From: Pseudomonadota bacterium | GTDB taxonomy: Bacteria > Pseudomonadota > Gammaproteobacteria > Ga0077536 | Assembly (NCBI GenBank): GCA_016719885.1 | Contig: JADJYF010000017.1 | Location: 1 to 64,000 of the forward strand | Length of the DNA: 64,000 nucleotides | Direction of reading: 5' to 3' | Shown here: positions 1 to 8,300 of the stretch, piece after piece | How the letters are laid out: each line of letters opens with the position of its first letter | Position numbering within the stretch: position 1 is the first letter of the stretch | Notes under the pieces: generated by a model | Database searches by the model: none | The model's input: only the letters and a program-made list of their open reading frames with translations | What the model was told of the DNA's origin: nothing | Translations under genes and position numbers: made by a program

Positions 1-134
1 CGCAGGCGCGTCAGCGCGTTGCTGACCGCCGGCTGGGTCATGTGCAGCACCTCGCCGGCGCGGGTCAGGCTGCCCTCCTGGTAGATGGCCTCGAACACGC
101 GGTAGAGATTGAGGTCGAGTTTTTGTGCACGCAT
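1..134 (-). CDS. LysR-family transcriptional regulator, N-terminal fragment
   Basis: The gene runs off the left edge; only the first 44 codons are present. The translation begins MRAQKLDLNLYRVFEAIYQE and continues through SLTRAGEVLHMTQPAVSNAL, the winged helix-turn-helix of LysR regulators with the recognition helix TQPAVS. It is divergent from the acyl-CoA dehydrogenase gene that starts at 271, the classic arrangement of a LysR protein and its target, so it probably controls that gene; this is inferred from position only. The ATG at 134 gives the normal LysR N-terminus. The effector-binding domain is outside the window, so the ligand cannot be guessed. Confidence 0.85.
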   Translation of the reverse strand, partial: MRAQKLDLNLYRVFEAIYQEGSLTRAGEVLHMTQPAVSNALTRL

Positions 135-138
135 GAAT

Positions 139-155
139 CATCACCAGTAATGATG
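139..155. promoter_or_regulatory. Candidate LysR operator (T-N11-A type)
   Basis: CATCA, seven bases, TGATG form an interrupted inverted repeat five bases upstream of the LysR start codon. Its inner TCA-N7-TGA fits the T-N11-A rule for LysR boxes. It lies in the divergent promoter region shared with the acyl-CoA dehydrogenase gene, where autoregulation and control of the neighbour would occur. Only the pattern and the position support it. Confidence 0.4.
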
Positions 156-270
156 GTTTTCCATCACAAGAATAGTCTGGAGTGATTGTAGAGCGGGCCC
201 TAGCATGACGTCATGTCGCGTGGGCCATCACCCCGTCGGCGCCTTCCCCCTCATGCCAGGAGTATTCGCC

Positions 271-1485
271 ATGAATTTCGAGTTGAACGCCAAGAGCCGT
301 GAGCTGCGCGAGCAGGTCCGCGCCTTCATGAAGGAACACGTCTATCCCATCGAGGAGGAAGTGACTGACTTCAACCACGATCCCAAGAACCTGTGGGTGG
401 TGCCGCCGCAGATCGAGCAACTGAAGAAGCTGGCCAAGGCCCAGGGCCTGTGGAACTTGTTCCTGCCCCACGAATACACCGACTACAGCCCCGGCCTCAC
501 CAACCTCGAATACGCGCCGCTGGCCGAAGAAATGGGCCGCGTGCACTGGGCCTCGGAAGTGTTCAATTGCTCGGCGCCCGACACCGGCAACATGGAAGTG
601 CTGGCGCGCTACGGCAGCCCGGAGCACAAGAAGCAGTGGCTGGAGCCGCTCCTGAACGGCGAGATCCGTTCCTCCTACCTCATGACCGAACCGCAGGTGG
701 CATCGTCCGACGCCACCAATGTCGAGACCGAGATCCGTCGCGACGGTGACGAGTACGTGATCAACGGCCGCAAGTGGTGGAGCTCCTGCGTCTACGACCC
801 GCGCAACAAGATCTACATCGTGATGGGCAAGACCGACACCTCGGCCGCGCGCCACGTGCAGCAGTCCATGATCCTGGTGCCGGCCGGCACGCCGGGCTTC
901 GAGATCGTGCGTCCGCTGCGGGTGCTGAACGACCTGCACTCACCCCACGGCCATGCCGAGGTGCGCCTGGTCAACGTGCGCGTGCCGACCTCCAACCTCA
1001 TCCTCGGCGAAGGCCGTGGTTTCGAGATCGCGCAAGGCCGTCTCGGACCGGGCCGCATCCATCACTGCATGCGCCTCATCGGCGGCGCGCAGCGCGCGCT
1101 CGAGATCATGTGCCGCCGCGTCGAGAGCCGTATCGCCTTCGGCAAGAAGCTCTCGGACCAGTCGAGCATCCGCCAGGACATCGCCAAGTCTCGCGGCGAG
1201 ATCGAACAGGCGCGCCTGCTGTGCCTGTGGGCTGCCGACAGGCTCGACCGCGAAGGCAACAAGGCCGCACGCGACGCGCTGGCGATGGTCAAGATCGAGA
1301 TCCCGCGCATGTGTCAGCGTGTCGCCGATCGCGCCATGCAGTCCCACGGCGGCATGGGCGTGTGCCAGGACACGGTGCTGCCCGAGATCTTCGCCTACGC
1401 GCGCTACGTGCGTATTGCCGACGGTCCGGATGAAGTGCACATGTCGCAGCTCGGCAAGCTCACCATCCAGCAATTGGTGGACTGA
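271..1485 (+). CDS. Acyl-CoA dehydrogenase (FadE/ACAD10-11-like)
   Basis: 404 residues, a full-length flavin acyl-CoA dehydrogenase that oxidises an acyl-CoA to the 2-enoyl-CoA with FAD. The N-terminal helical domain (about 1-125) is followed by the beta domain with the flavin-binding stretch YLMTEPQVASSDATN (about 152-166) and WWSSCVYDPRN. The C-terminal helical bundle holds the substrate-side motif RIAFGKKLSDQSSIRQ and the terminal DGPDEVHMSQLGKL segment, where this family places its catalytic glutamate. An upstream in-frame ATG at 205 is possible, but the ATG at 271 has an AGGAG Shine-Dalgarno at 258-262 and begins where the family begins. It stands alone, divergent from the LysR gene; the substrate is unknown, and the short-chain ACAD11-like branch is only a best guess. 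Confidence 0.9.
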   Translation: MNFELNAKSRELREQVRAFMKEHVYPIEEEVTDFNHDPKNLWVVPPQIEQLKKLAKAQGLWNLFLPHEYTDYSPGLTNLEYAPLAEEMGRVHWASEVFNCSAPDTGNMEVLARYGSPEHKKQWLEPLLNGEIRSSYLMTEPQVASSDATNVETEIRRDGDEYVINGRKWWSSCVYDPRNKIYIVMGKTDTSAARHVQQSMILVPAGTPGFEIVRPLRVLNDLHSPHGHAEVRLVNVRVPTSNLILGEGRGFEIAQGRLGPGRIHHCMRLIGGAQRALEIMCRRVESRIAFGKKLSDQSSIRQDIAKSRGEIEQARLLCLWAADRLDREGNKAARDALAMVKIEIPRMCQRVADRAMQSHGGMGVCQDTVLPEIFAYARYVRIADGPDEVHMSQLGKLTIQQLVD

Positions 1486-1525
1486 GGCGCTTCGCACCAA
1501 GGTAGCGAAAGGACCCGCGCCGCAC

Positions 1526-2644
1526 TCAGGCCATGCGCGCCAGGGTGCGGCGGAACCACGCCAGCGACGCACCGAACAGCGCGGCCCCGATCACGAGCAA
1601 GGCGAGGAACTGCGGCCACACGATCGCGAAACCGGCGCCGCGGTAGAGGATGGCCTGCGCGAGCGCCACGAAGTGGGTGGTGGGCGCGGCAAACATCAGC
1701 CAGCGCACGAGGTCCGGCATGCTTTCGCGTGGCGTCATGCCACCGGAGAGGATTTCGAGAGGCATCAGCACCAGCAGCATCAGCAGGCCGAACTGGGGCA
1801 TGGAGCGGGCAATGGTCGCAAGGAAGATGCCCATCGACGTGGTGGCGAACAGCAGCAGCGCGGCGCCGGCGAGGAACAGGGCGATGGAGCCTTCGATCGG
1901 CACGCGCAGCAAGCCCTGCACCACCACCAGCAACGACAGGCTGGTGGCCAGCAGCACCACCATGCCCATGGCGATGACCTTGCTGCCCATGATCTGCGCC
2001 GGCGTCACCGGCATCACCAGCAGGTGCTCGATGGTCCCATGCTCGCGCTCGCGGATCAGCGCCGCGCCGGTGAGGATGATCGACAGCATCGTGACGTTGC
2101 TGATCAGTTCCATCACCGATCCGAACCAGCTGTCGTCGAGTTCCGGGTTGAAGCGGGCGCGCAGGGCTAGATCGACGGGCGCGGCATCCAGGCGACGCTC
2201 GTGCTCGAGATATTCCTGCAGCTCGCCGCTGACGATGCCCTCGATATAGGCGCTACCGATGTAGGCCTGGCTCATGCGCGTCGCATCGACATTCAGCTGC
2301 AGCGCCGGCGAGCGCCCGGCCAGCAGGTCGTGCTGGAAGCCGGCGGGAATGTGCAGCGCGAAGGTATCGAGGCCTGCGTCCAGGCGGGCATCCATCTCGG
2401 CGGTCGTGATGAAGCGCGGCGGCAGGAAGCGCGGCGGATAGAAGGCGTCCGCGACGCGCGCCGAGAGCGGCGACGCGTCCTCGTCGACGATCGCGAGGGC
2501 GGCGCCGTTCAGCGGTTCGGGCATGGCCGTCGCGGCGATGTAAATCGCGGCGCTGAAGGCGTACACGATCAGCCCCAGCAGCACGGGGTCGCGCAGCAGG
2601 CTGCGCAGTTCCTTGACCGTCAGGTTGAGGAGGTTGCCGCGCAT
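1526..2644 (-). CDS. ABC-2 type transporter permease (YhhJ-like)
   Basis: 372 residues. One membrane helix near the N-terminus (about 23-41) is followed by a large periplasmic domain of about 150 residues, then five hydrophobic segments in the C-terminal half; this is the ABC2_membrane_3 layout of drug and lipid exporters. The segment IREREHGTIEHLLVMPVTP is the conserved cytoplasmic loop of the family. It is the last gene of a minus-strand operon (HlyD protein, double-ATPase fusion, this permease) and starts one base after the fusion gene stops, so the products very likely form one export complex. It corresponds to E. coli YhhJ, downstream of yhiI-rbbA. The exported substrate is unknown. Confidence 0.88.
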   Translation of the reverse strand: MRGNLLNLTVKELRSLLRDPVLLGLIVYAFSAAIYIAATAMPEPLNGAALAIVDEDASPLSARVADAFYPPRFLPPRFITTAEMDARLDAGLDTFALHIPAGFQHDLLAGRSPALQLNVDATRMSQAYIGSAYIEGIVSGELQEYLEHERRLDAAPVDLALRARFNPELDDSWFGSVMELISNVTMLSIILTGAALIREREHGTIEHLLVMPVTPAQIMGSKVIAMGMVVLLATSLSLLVVVQGLLRVPIEGSIALFLAGAALLLFATTSMGIFLATIARSMPQFGLLMLLVLMPLEILSGGMTPRESMPDLVRWLMFAAPTTHFVALAQAILYRGAGFAIVWPQFLALLVIGAALFGASLAWFRRTLARMA

Positions 2645-2645
2645 G

Positions 2646-5375
2646 TCAGCGCTCCTGCTTGCGCAGCGCCAGCACGGCCAGCCACACGATCACGGGCGCC
2701 GCCACGACCAACGGCAACAGGGCGCCCTGCAGGTCATGGAATCCCAGCCCTTTCGCGAAAGTGCCGCGGGCGACGGTGATGAAATAGGTGGTCGGCCAGA
2801 GGCGGCCGATCACGGCCGCGAAGCCCTCCAGCGCCGACACCGGATTGAGCAGTCCGGAAAACTGCACCGCCGGCAGGATGGTCAGCACCGCGGTGCCGAA
2901 CAGCGCGGCCACCTGGCTGCGCACGAAGCCCGAGATCAACAGGCCGAGCGCGGTGGCCGAGATGACATAGAGCCCCGCCGCCACCGCCAGCGTCGCGAAG
3001 CTGCCCGTCAGCGGCACGCCGAACACGGTCACCGCCAGCAGCGTGAGCAACAGGAAATTCGCCATCGCCACGCCGATGTACGGCAACTGCTTGCCGAGCA
3101 GGAACTCGAGGCGCGTCACCGGCGTGACGTACAGGTTGACGATCGAGCCCAGCTCCTTCTCGCGCACCACCGCGAGCGCGGAGAGGATGGCGGGGATCAG
3201 CAGCAGCAGCAGCGGGATCATGGCCGGCACGATGGCGTTCAGGCTGCGCACGGTCGGGTTGTAGCGGAAGCGGGTCTCGATGCGGAACTGCGTGGCGAGC
3301 GCGGCGTCACCGCGCGCCGCGCGGGCGCGCGACAACAGCCAGTGCTGGTGCATGCCCTGCACATAGCCCAACACGGTCTGCGCCCGCTGCGGCATCGCGC
3401 CGTCGATCCAGGCGCCGATTTGCACCGGCTCGCCACGCGCGACGTCGCGCGCGAAACCTTCGGGAATTTCGAGTGCGAGACTCAGGCGTCCTTCGCGCAT
3501 GCGGCGGTCGATATCCGCCTCGTCGGCCGCCGGCGCCTGCTCGGTGAAATAGCGCGAGCCGGCAAGGGTGTCGGCGTAGTCGCGACTGAGCGAAGTGTTG
3601 TCGCGGTCGAGCACCGTGAAACCGAGATTCTCCACGTCCATGCTGATGCCATAGCCGAGTACGAACATCAGGATCGCGCTGCCGAGGCCCGCCAGCGTCA
3701 GGCGGATGCGGTCGCGACGCAGTTCGCGCGCCTCGCGCCCGGCATAGGCCATCAGGCGGCGGACGTCGAAGTGGCGTCGCCAGTTGCCTGCGCGTCCGGC
3801 CGCGCTGGACGCAGCGGACACCGCCGGCAAGGTCCGTGCCGCCGACTCGCCGACGGCTTCTTGCAGGCAGGCGACGAAGGCGTCCTCCAGCGTGGCGACG
3901 CCGTGTTGCGCGACCAGCGCCGCCGGCGTGCCGCTGGCGAGCACCTTGCCCGCGTGCATGAACGAGATGCGGTCACAGCGCTCGGCCTCGTTCATGAAAT
4001 GGGTGGAGATGAAGATGGTCACGTGCTCCTCGCGCGCGAGCGCAATGAGCTCGCGCCAGAACGCGTCGCGGGCCACCGGGTCCACGCCCGAGGTCGGCTC
4101 GTCGAGGATCACCAGCTCCGGCTCGTGAATCAATGCGACCGCCAGCGACAGACGCTGACGCTGCCCGAGCGCCAGCGTGCCCGGCAGCTCGCCGAGCAGC
4201 GCGCGCAGCTCGAAGCGGTCGGCCAGGGTCTCGACCCGCGCGTGTACGCGCGACTCCTCCAACCCGAACAGGCGCCCGTGCAGCTCGAGGTTCTGGCGCA
4301 CCGTCAGTTCCACGTAGAGCGAGAAGCCCTGGGTCATGTACCCGACGCGGCGGCGCGTCGCGAGGTCGCCGGTTTCGACCGGCTGGCCGAACAGCCAGGC
4401 GCGCCCCTCGCTCGCCGGCAGCAAGCCGGTCAGGAGTTTCATGGTGGTGGTCTTGCCGCAGCCGTTGGAGCCCAGGAAGCCGAAGATCTCGCCGCGGCGG
4501 ATGCGGAAGCTCACCTTGTCCACCGCCCTGAAATCGCCGAAGCGCATCGTCAGATCCTGCGCCTCGATGGCTATCGGGTCCGCGTCGCTCGCCGGCCGCG
4601 GCACCACGACGACCGGCGCGTGGCCGGCGCGGCGCGCCTCCGGCAACAGGTCGATGAATGCCGCCTCGAGGCTGTCGCGTCCGCTGCGCGCGAGCAGTTC
4701 CGCCGGTGTTCCGGTCGCGAGCACGCGCCCCGCATCCATCGCGCACAGCCAGTCGAAGCGCGCCGCCTCCTCCATGTAAGCGGTGGCGACCAGCACGCTC
4801 ATGCCGGCGCGGCTGGCGCGAATGCCATTGACGAGCTCCCAGAACCGACGCCGGGACAGCGGGTCCACGCCCGTCGTCGGCTCGTCGAGCACCAGCAGGT
4901 CCGGGTCGTGGATCAAGGCGCAGCACAGGCCGAGCTTCTGCTTCATGCCGCCGGAGAGCTTGCCCGCGGGGCGGTCGGCGAATCCGGCGAGATCGGTCGC
5001 CTCCAGCAACGCGGCGATGCGGCGGCGACGTTCGTCGGGCGGCAGCCCGAACAGCCCACCGAAAAAATCGACGTTCTCGAACACCGAGAGTGTCGGGTAG
5101 AGATTTCGGCCGAGGCCCTGCGGCAGGTAGGCGATGCGCGGGTAGAGGGCGCGACGGTGTCGTCGGTCGCGCATGTCGCCGCCCAGCACCTCGAGGCGCC
5201 CGCCCTGCTGTGCGCGCGCGCCCGCCACCAGCGACAGCAGGCTCGACTTGCCGACGCCATCGGGCCCGATGAGCCCGACGACCACGCCGGCCGGCAGTTC
5301 CAGGCGCGGGATGTCGAGCGCCGTGACGTCCTTGTAGCGGAGTGTGACGCCGGCCAGCCGCGCCACGGCGGTCAT
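2646..5375 (-). CDS. ABC transporter fusion: two ATPase domains plus ABC-2 permease (RbbA/YhiH-like)
   Basis: 909 residues with three modules. NBD1 has Walker A GPDGVGKSS (37-45), signature LSGGMKQKL and Walker B LLVLDEPTTGVD. NBD2 has Walker A GSNGCGKTT, Walker B LVILDEPTSGVD and a degenerate signature LALGQRQRLSL in place of LSGGQ, suggesting unequal ATP sites. The C-terminal third (about 550-909) is an ABC2_membrane domain with its own periplasmic loop and VVREKELGSIVNLYVTPVTR. The same domain order occurs in E. coli RbbA (YhiH). A longer ORF starts at 5408, but the ATG at 5375 overlaps the HlyD stop as ATGA and gives the normal NBD start, indicating translational coupling. Likely role: energised export across the inner membrane together with the flanking gene products. 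Confidence 0.92.
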   Translation of the reverse strand: MTAVARLAGVTLRYKDVTALDIPRLELPAGVVVGLIGPDGVGKSSLLSLVAGARAQQGGRLEVLGGDMRDRRHRRALYPRIAYLPQGLGRNLYPTLSVFENVDFFGGLFGLPPDERRRRIAALLEATDLAGFADRPAGKLSGGMKQKLGLCCALIHDPDLLVLDEPTTGVDPLSRRRFWELVNGIRASRAGMSVLVATAYMEEAARFDWLCAMDAGRVLATGTPAELLARSGRDSLEAAFIDLLPEARRAGHAPVVVVPRPASDADPIAIEAQDLTMRFGDFRAVDKVSFRIRRGEIFGFLGSNGCGKTTTMKLLTGLLPASEGRAWLFGQPVETGDLATRRRVGYMTQGFSLYVELTVRQNLELHGRLFGLEESRVHARVETLADRFELRALLGELPGTLALGQRQRLSLAVALIHEPELVILDEPTSGVDPVARDAFWRELIALAREEHVTIFISTHFMNEAERCDRISFMHAGKVLASGTPAALVAQHGVATLEDAFVACLQEAVGESAARTLPAVSAASSAAGRAGNWRRHFDVRRLMAYAGREARELRRDRIRLTLAGLGSAILMFVLGYGISMDVENLGFTVLDRDNTSLSRDYADTLAGSRYFTEQAPAADEADIDRRMREGRLSLALEIPEGFARDVARGEPVQIGAWIDGAMPQRAQTVLGYVQGMHQHWLLSRARAARGDAALATQFRIETRFRYNPTVRSLNAIVPAMIPLLLLLIPAILSALAVVREKELGSIVNLYVTPVTRLEFLLGKQLPYIGVAMANFLLLTLLAVTVFGVPLTGSFATLAVAAGLYVISATALGLLISGFVRSQVAALFGTAVLTILPAVQFSGLLNPVSALEGFAAVIGRLWPTTYFITVARGTFAKGLGFHDLQGALLPLVVAAPVIVWLAVLALRKQER

Positions 5376-6451
5376 TGCGGCAATTTCACCTTGAGGTGTT
5401 CGGGCCACGGCTTCGACGCATCGTTGCGCACGTAGGCCACGCCCGGCAGCCCGGTCTTCACCTGGCGGATGTGACGCCGCAGCAGTTCCTGCGGGATCTG
5501 CGCGCGCACGCGGAACATCAGCTTCTCGCGCTCGGCGGCGGTCTCGACCGATTTCGGCGTGAACTGCGCGACGTCGGCAACGTAGGAGATCTGCGCCGGC
5601 ACGACGAACTCCGGCGCGGCGTCGAGCACGATACGCGCCTCGGTGCCGAGCGCGATGCGGCCCGCCGCGCTGGTAGGCAGGTAGAAGGTCATGTAGACGT
5701 CGGTGAGGTCGACGAGATTCAGCACGCGGCCGCCGGCGCCGAGCACCTCGCCCGGTCGCACCAGGACCACCTGCACCCGCCCTTCGCGCGGCGCCTTCAG
5801 CACGCTGTCGTCCAACTCGGTCTGCACCCGCGCGACCGTGGCCCGCGCCGCTTGGATGGCGGAACCGGCGGAAGTGACCTGGCTGCGCGCGGTGACGATC
5901 GCCGCCTCGGCGGCCGCGAGCTGCGCGCGCGCCGTCGCGAGCGCGCCGCTGCGCGTGTCGACCGCGGCGCGTGCGTCATCGGCGCCCTGCTGTGAAATGG
6001 CGCCGCGCTTGACGAGGGCGGTGATGCGCTCGGCGCGCGTGCGCTCGGCGCCGAGTTCCGACTGTCGCTGCTTCACCACCGCCTGCGCCGCCGTGCGCTC
6101 GCTCTCGCGCTGTTCCACCTGGCTGCGAGCGGTCGCGAGATTCGCCTCGGCCTGCTGCGCCTGGGCCTGCGCCTGCAGCAGCTCGGCCTGCAGTGCCTGG
6201 GTATCCATGCGCGCGAGCACCTGGCCGGCCGTGACGAACTCCCCTTCGCGCACCAACAGTTCCTGCAGGCGCCCCGCACCCTTCGTCGCGACGTCGATCT
6301 CCACGGCCTCGATGCGGCCGTTGCCGCTGGCGAGGCCGGCGTTGGGATCGGTCGCGCCGAAGCGCTGCCACAGCACGTAGGCCACCGCGGCGCACAGGAT
6401 AAGGGCGGCCATGGCCCGCATGAGGCGAGGCATCAGTGTCGTGGACGGCAT
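5372..6451 (-). CDS. HlyD-family periplasmic adaptor protein (YhiI-like)
   Basis: 359 residues. An N-terminal membrane anchor (about 12-28, ALILCAAVAYVLW) is followed by half a biotinyl-lipoyl barrel (GRIEAVEIDVATKGAGRL...), a long alanine- and glutamine-rich coiled-coil hairpin (about 70-210), then the second half of the barrel (DSVLKAPREGRVQVVLVRPG) and a beta-barrel domain (YMTFYLPTSAAGRIALGTEA). Such proteins bridge an inner-membrane exporter to an outer-membrane channel. It is first in the operon; its stop overlaps the start of the ABC fusion gene. No outer-membrane factor gene is nearby, so a shared TolC-like protein is probably used. The substrate is unknown. Confidence 0.9.
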   Translation of the reverse strand: MPSTTLMPRLMRAMAALILCAAVAYVLWQRFGATDPNAGLASGNGRIEAVEIDVATKGAGRLQELLVREGEFVTAGQVLARMDTQALQAELLQAQAQAQQAEANLATARSQVEQRESERTAAQAVVKQRQSELGAERTRAERITALVKRGAISQQGADDARAAVDTRSGALATARAQLAAAEAAIVTARSQVTSAGSAIQAARATVARVQTELDDSVLKAPREGRVQVVLVRPGEVLGAGGRVLNLVDLTDVYMTFYLPTSAAGRIALGTEARIVLDAAPEFVVPAQISYVADVAQFTPKSVETAAEREKLMFRVRAQIPQELLRRHIRQVKTGLPGVAYVRNDASKPWPEHLKVKLPQ

Positions 6452-7062
6452 GCCAGGATTGGAGCAGGGCCGGAGGAAAGTCGAAAAGGCGTCACTTTCC
6501 GGAACTTGGAAGCAAGCGTGGGGTATTCGACTTCGTGGGCCCCACCAGCGTGCTGATCAGTATCCCGCTCAGCAGGCTCGAGGACCAACGTCGGGGCCAC
6601 GTCGGTCCTCCACGCACCGACACAAGTCCCGCTATGACTGACACGACCACTATACGCACGTCGGCCTTCGGAACGACATCATTGAAGCCGAACGGACTGT
6701 AATTGCGTCGGCCCTGAAAATCTGATGTGTCGAGGAACCGTGGGATAGAAGCTCGTGACTGTTATCGTGGAATCTTATAGGGCCACAGTCTGCGCAATGC
6801 CGAAGGATTAGCAGTACTAGTCGCGCGCGCCGCCTGCAAGTTACATTTGGCAACCTCGGTAATCCAGTTAGCACAGCCGGCGAGTAACCTCAAGGAAGAT
6901 ACAGGATCAACTTAGCTACCCCACCTCCGCCTAGCAAAGGCGACAAGGGAGAGAATTTGCTGTGACTTCGCTTACAACAAGCAGCGGCTTAACGGGGCGG
7001 CGGACGCAAGTCCAGCCCTGCCAAGTGTGAGTGCAGTCTACCTGCGCTGCCCGCGATCCACG
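6452..7062. other. Gene-free stretch, left edge of the accessory island
   Basis: About 610 bases without a convincing gene. Short open frames exist on both strands, but none shows a recognisable domain, a good ribosome-binding site or the codon pattern of the neighbours. Local GC looks lower than in the flanking chromosome, especially from about 6,700 to 7,000, which fits acquired or decaying DNA. The first 60 bases probably hold the promoter of the HlyD operon, and the last 100 that of the SIR2 gene. I could not find a second att-like copy of the guaA 3' end here. Confidence 0.6.
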
Positions 7063-8300
7063 ATGCCGCCCAGCAAGGCGCGGAATCTTCGTCAAGTTCT
7101 GCAAGACGACAAGCAGCGTATCGGGTGCTTTCTCGGCGCCGGTTGTCCCTGGGTGTCTACAACGAGGAAGGGACGTCGAGTGTCGTTCTCATCCCAGCAG
7201 TTGTCGAACTCACGAGGCGTATCGCCGCCGGCCTCAAGGCGATCGACGCCGCTCCTGGGAGCACTACAAAGTTTGGAGCTCATTGGCAAGCCTTGTGTGA
7301 CGAATGTCTAGGCCAGGCGACGGCAAAGATCCCACCGTTGAGGATGTACTGACTGAGCTGCGCACACTGGCAAATCGGAGAGGCACTGCAACGGTACTTG
7401 GCATGTCCAAGAACGACCTCACCGTTCTTGACGAACAGATCTGTGCCCTCATCGCAAACGAACTGCGCACGACCTTGCCGGCTTACCGAAACGCCTACAA
7501 CCGGTTCGCCTCATGGATAGGAGGTCTATGCATCGCGACGCACCAGCTGAGGTATTCACTCCAAACTACGACTTACTCTTCGAGCAAGCGCTTGAGCAGC
7601 ATCCGCTCCCGCACTTTGACGGGTTCGTCGGGTCGCGGGAGCCTTGGTTCGACTGGCCTCGATCGAGCGTGACGCCATTCCGCCGCGCTGGACTCGACTA
7701 TGGAAGCTTCACGGCTCCATCAATTGGGAGCGGATCGAGGAAACCGCTAATGGCAACAAGATCACCAGGGTCGTGCGTGTCACGCGCGAGGCAGCAGCTG
7801 GCAAAGTGATGATCTTTCCGTCGCATCTCAAATACGACCAAAGCCGCCGTATGCCCTACCTCGCAATGCTCGACCGGCTGCGCGCGTTCTTCCACGGAAA
7901 GGATGCGCCACGACTCATCGTCTGCGGGTACTCTTTCCTCGACGACCATTTGAACGAAGTCCTCCTGGATGGACTGCGCGGAAATCGAAATGCGCAGTGC
8001 TTCGCGTTGATGTACTCGCGCCTCGACGCCCATTCGCGCGCAGTCGACTACGCCGAAAGGCAAAGCAACCTGACTGTGCTTGCATGGGATGGCGCGGTCG
8101 TTGGAACGCGGCGGGGCCTGTACAGACCTGGAACCACTGCCGGCGACGAGCATTTCCCGTGGCTGCACGAACAGGCGGCTCCGGGCGGAGACCCGAAGGT
8201 GTTGGTTCCCTATAGTCGGTTAGGCGACTTCCACTACTTCGGCCTCTTCCTTGAACAACTTTGCGGTGGGGGCGATCATGGTGCGAAACCAGTCGTCTAG
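7063..8300 (+). pseudogene. SIR2-like NADase of a SIR2-HerA defence system, four apparent frameshifts
   Basis: The protein reads through four frame changes, each equivalent to one missing base, near 7147 (a C run), about 7317, between about 7516 and 7530, and about 7654. Joined, it starts at the ATG at 7063 (MPPSKARNLRQVLQDDKQRI), continues with the nucleotide-binding GCFLGAGCP, then VLIPAVVELTRRIAAGL, VEDVLTELRTLANRRG, the catalytic-type VFTPNYDLLFEQAL, LWKLHGSINWER with the expected histidine, and CGYSFLDDHLNEVLLDGL. These are hallmarks of SIR2 effectors that deplete NAD+ during phage infection. The last segment overlaps the HerA start by 23 bases. As given it cannot encode a full protein, so it is either a pseudogene or a region with deletion errors; domain identity is much firmer than functional status. 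Confidence 0.8.

Noticed and set aside
204..215. Palindrome CATGACGTCATG near the start of the acyl-CoA dehydrogenase
   Set aside because: A short perfect palindrome, but it matches no regulator I can name and occurs once.
2613..5435. 940-residue open frame on the plus strand opposite the ABC fusion gene
   Set aside because: Its composition is rich in Arg, Gln, His and Ala with no domain; it is the mirror of a GC-rich gene whose opposite strand carries clear Walker motifs.
6436..6702. 88-residue open frame in the gap before SIR2
   Set aside because: No recognised domain and no convincing ribosome-binding site; I treat it as non-coding.
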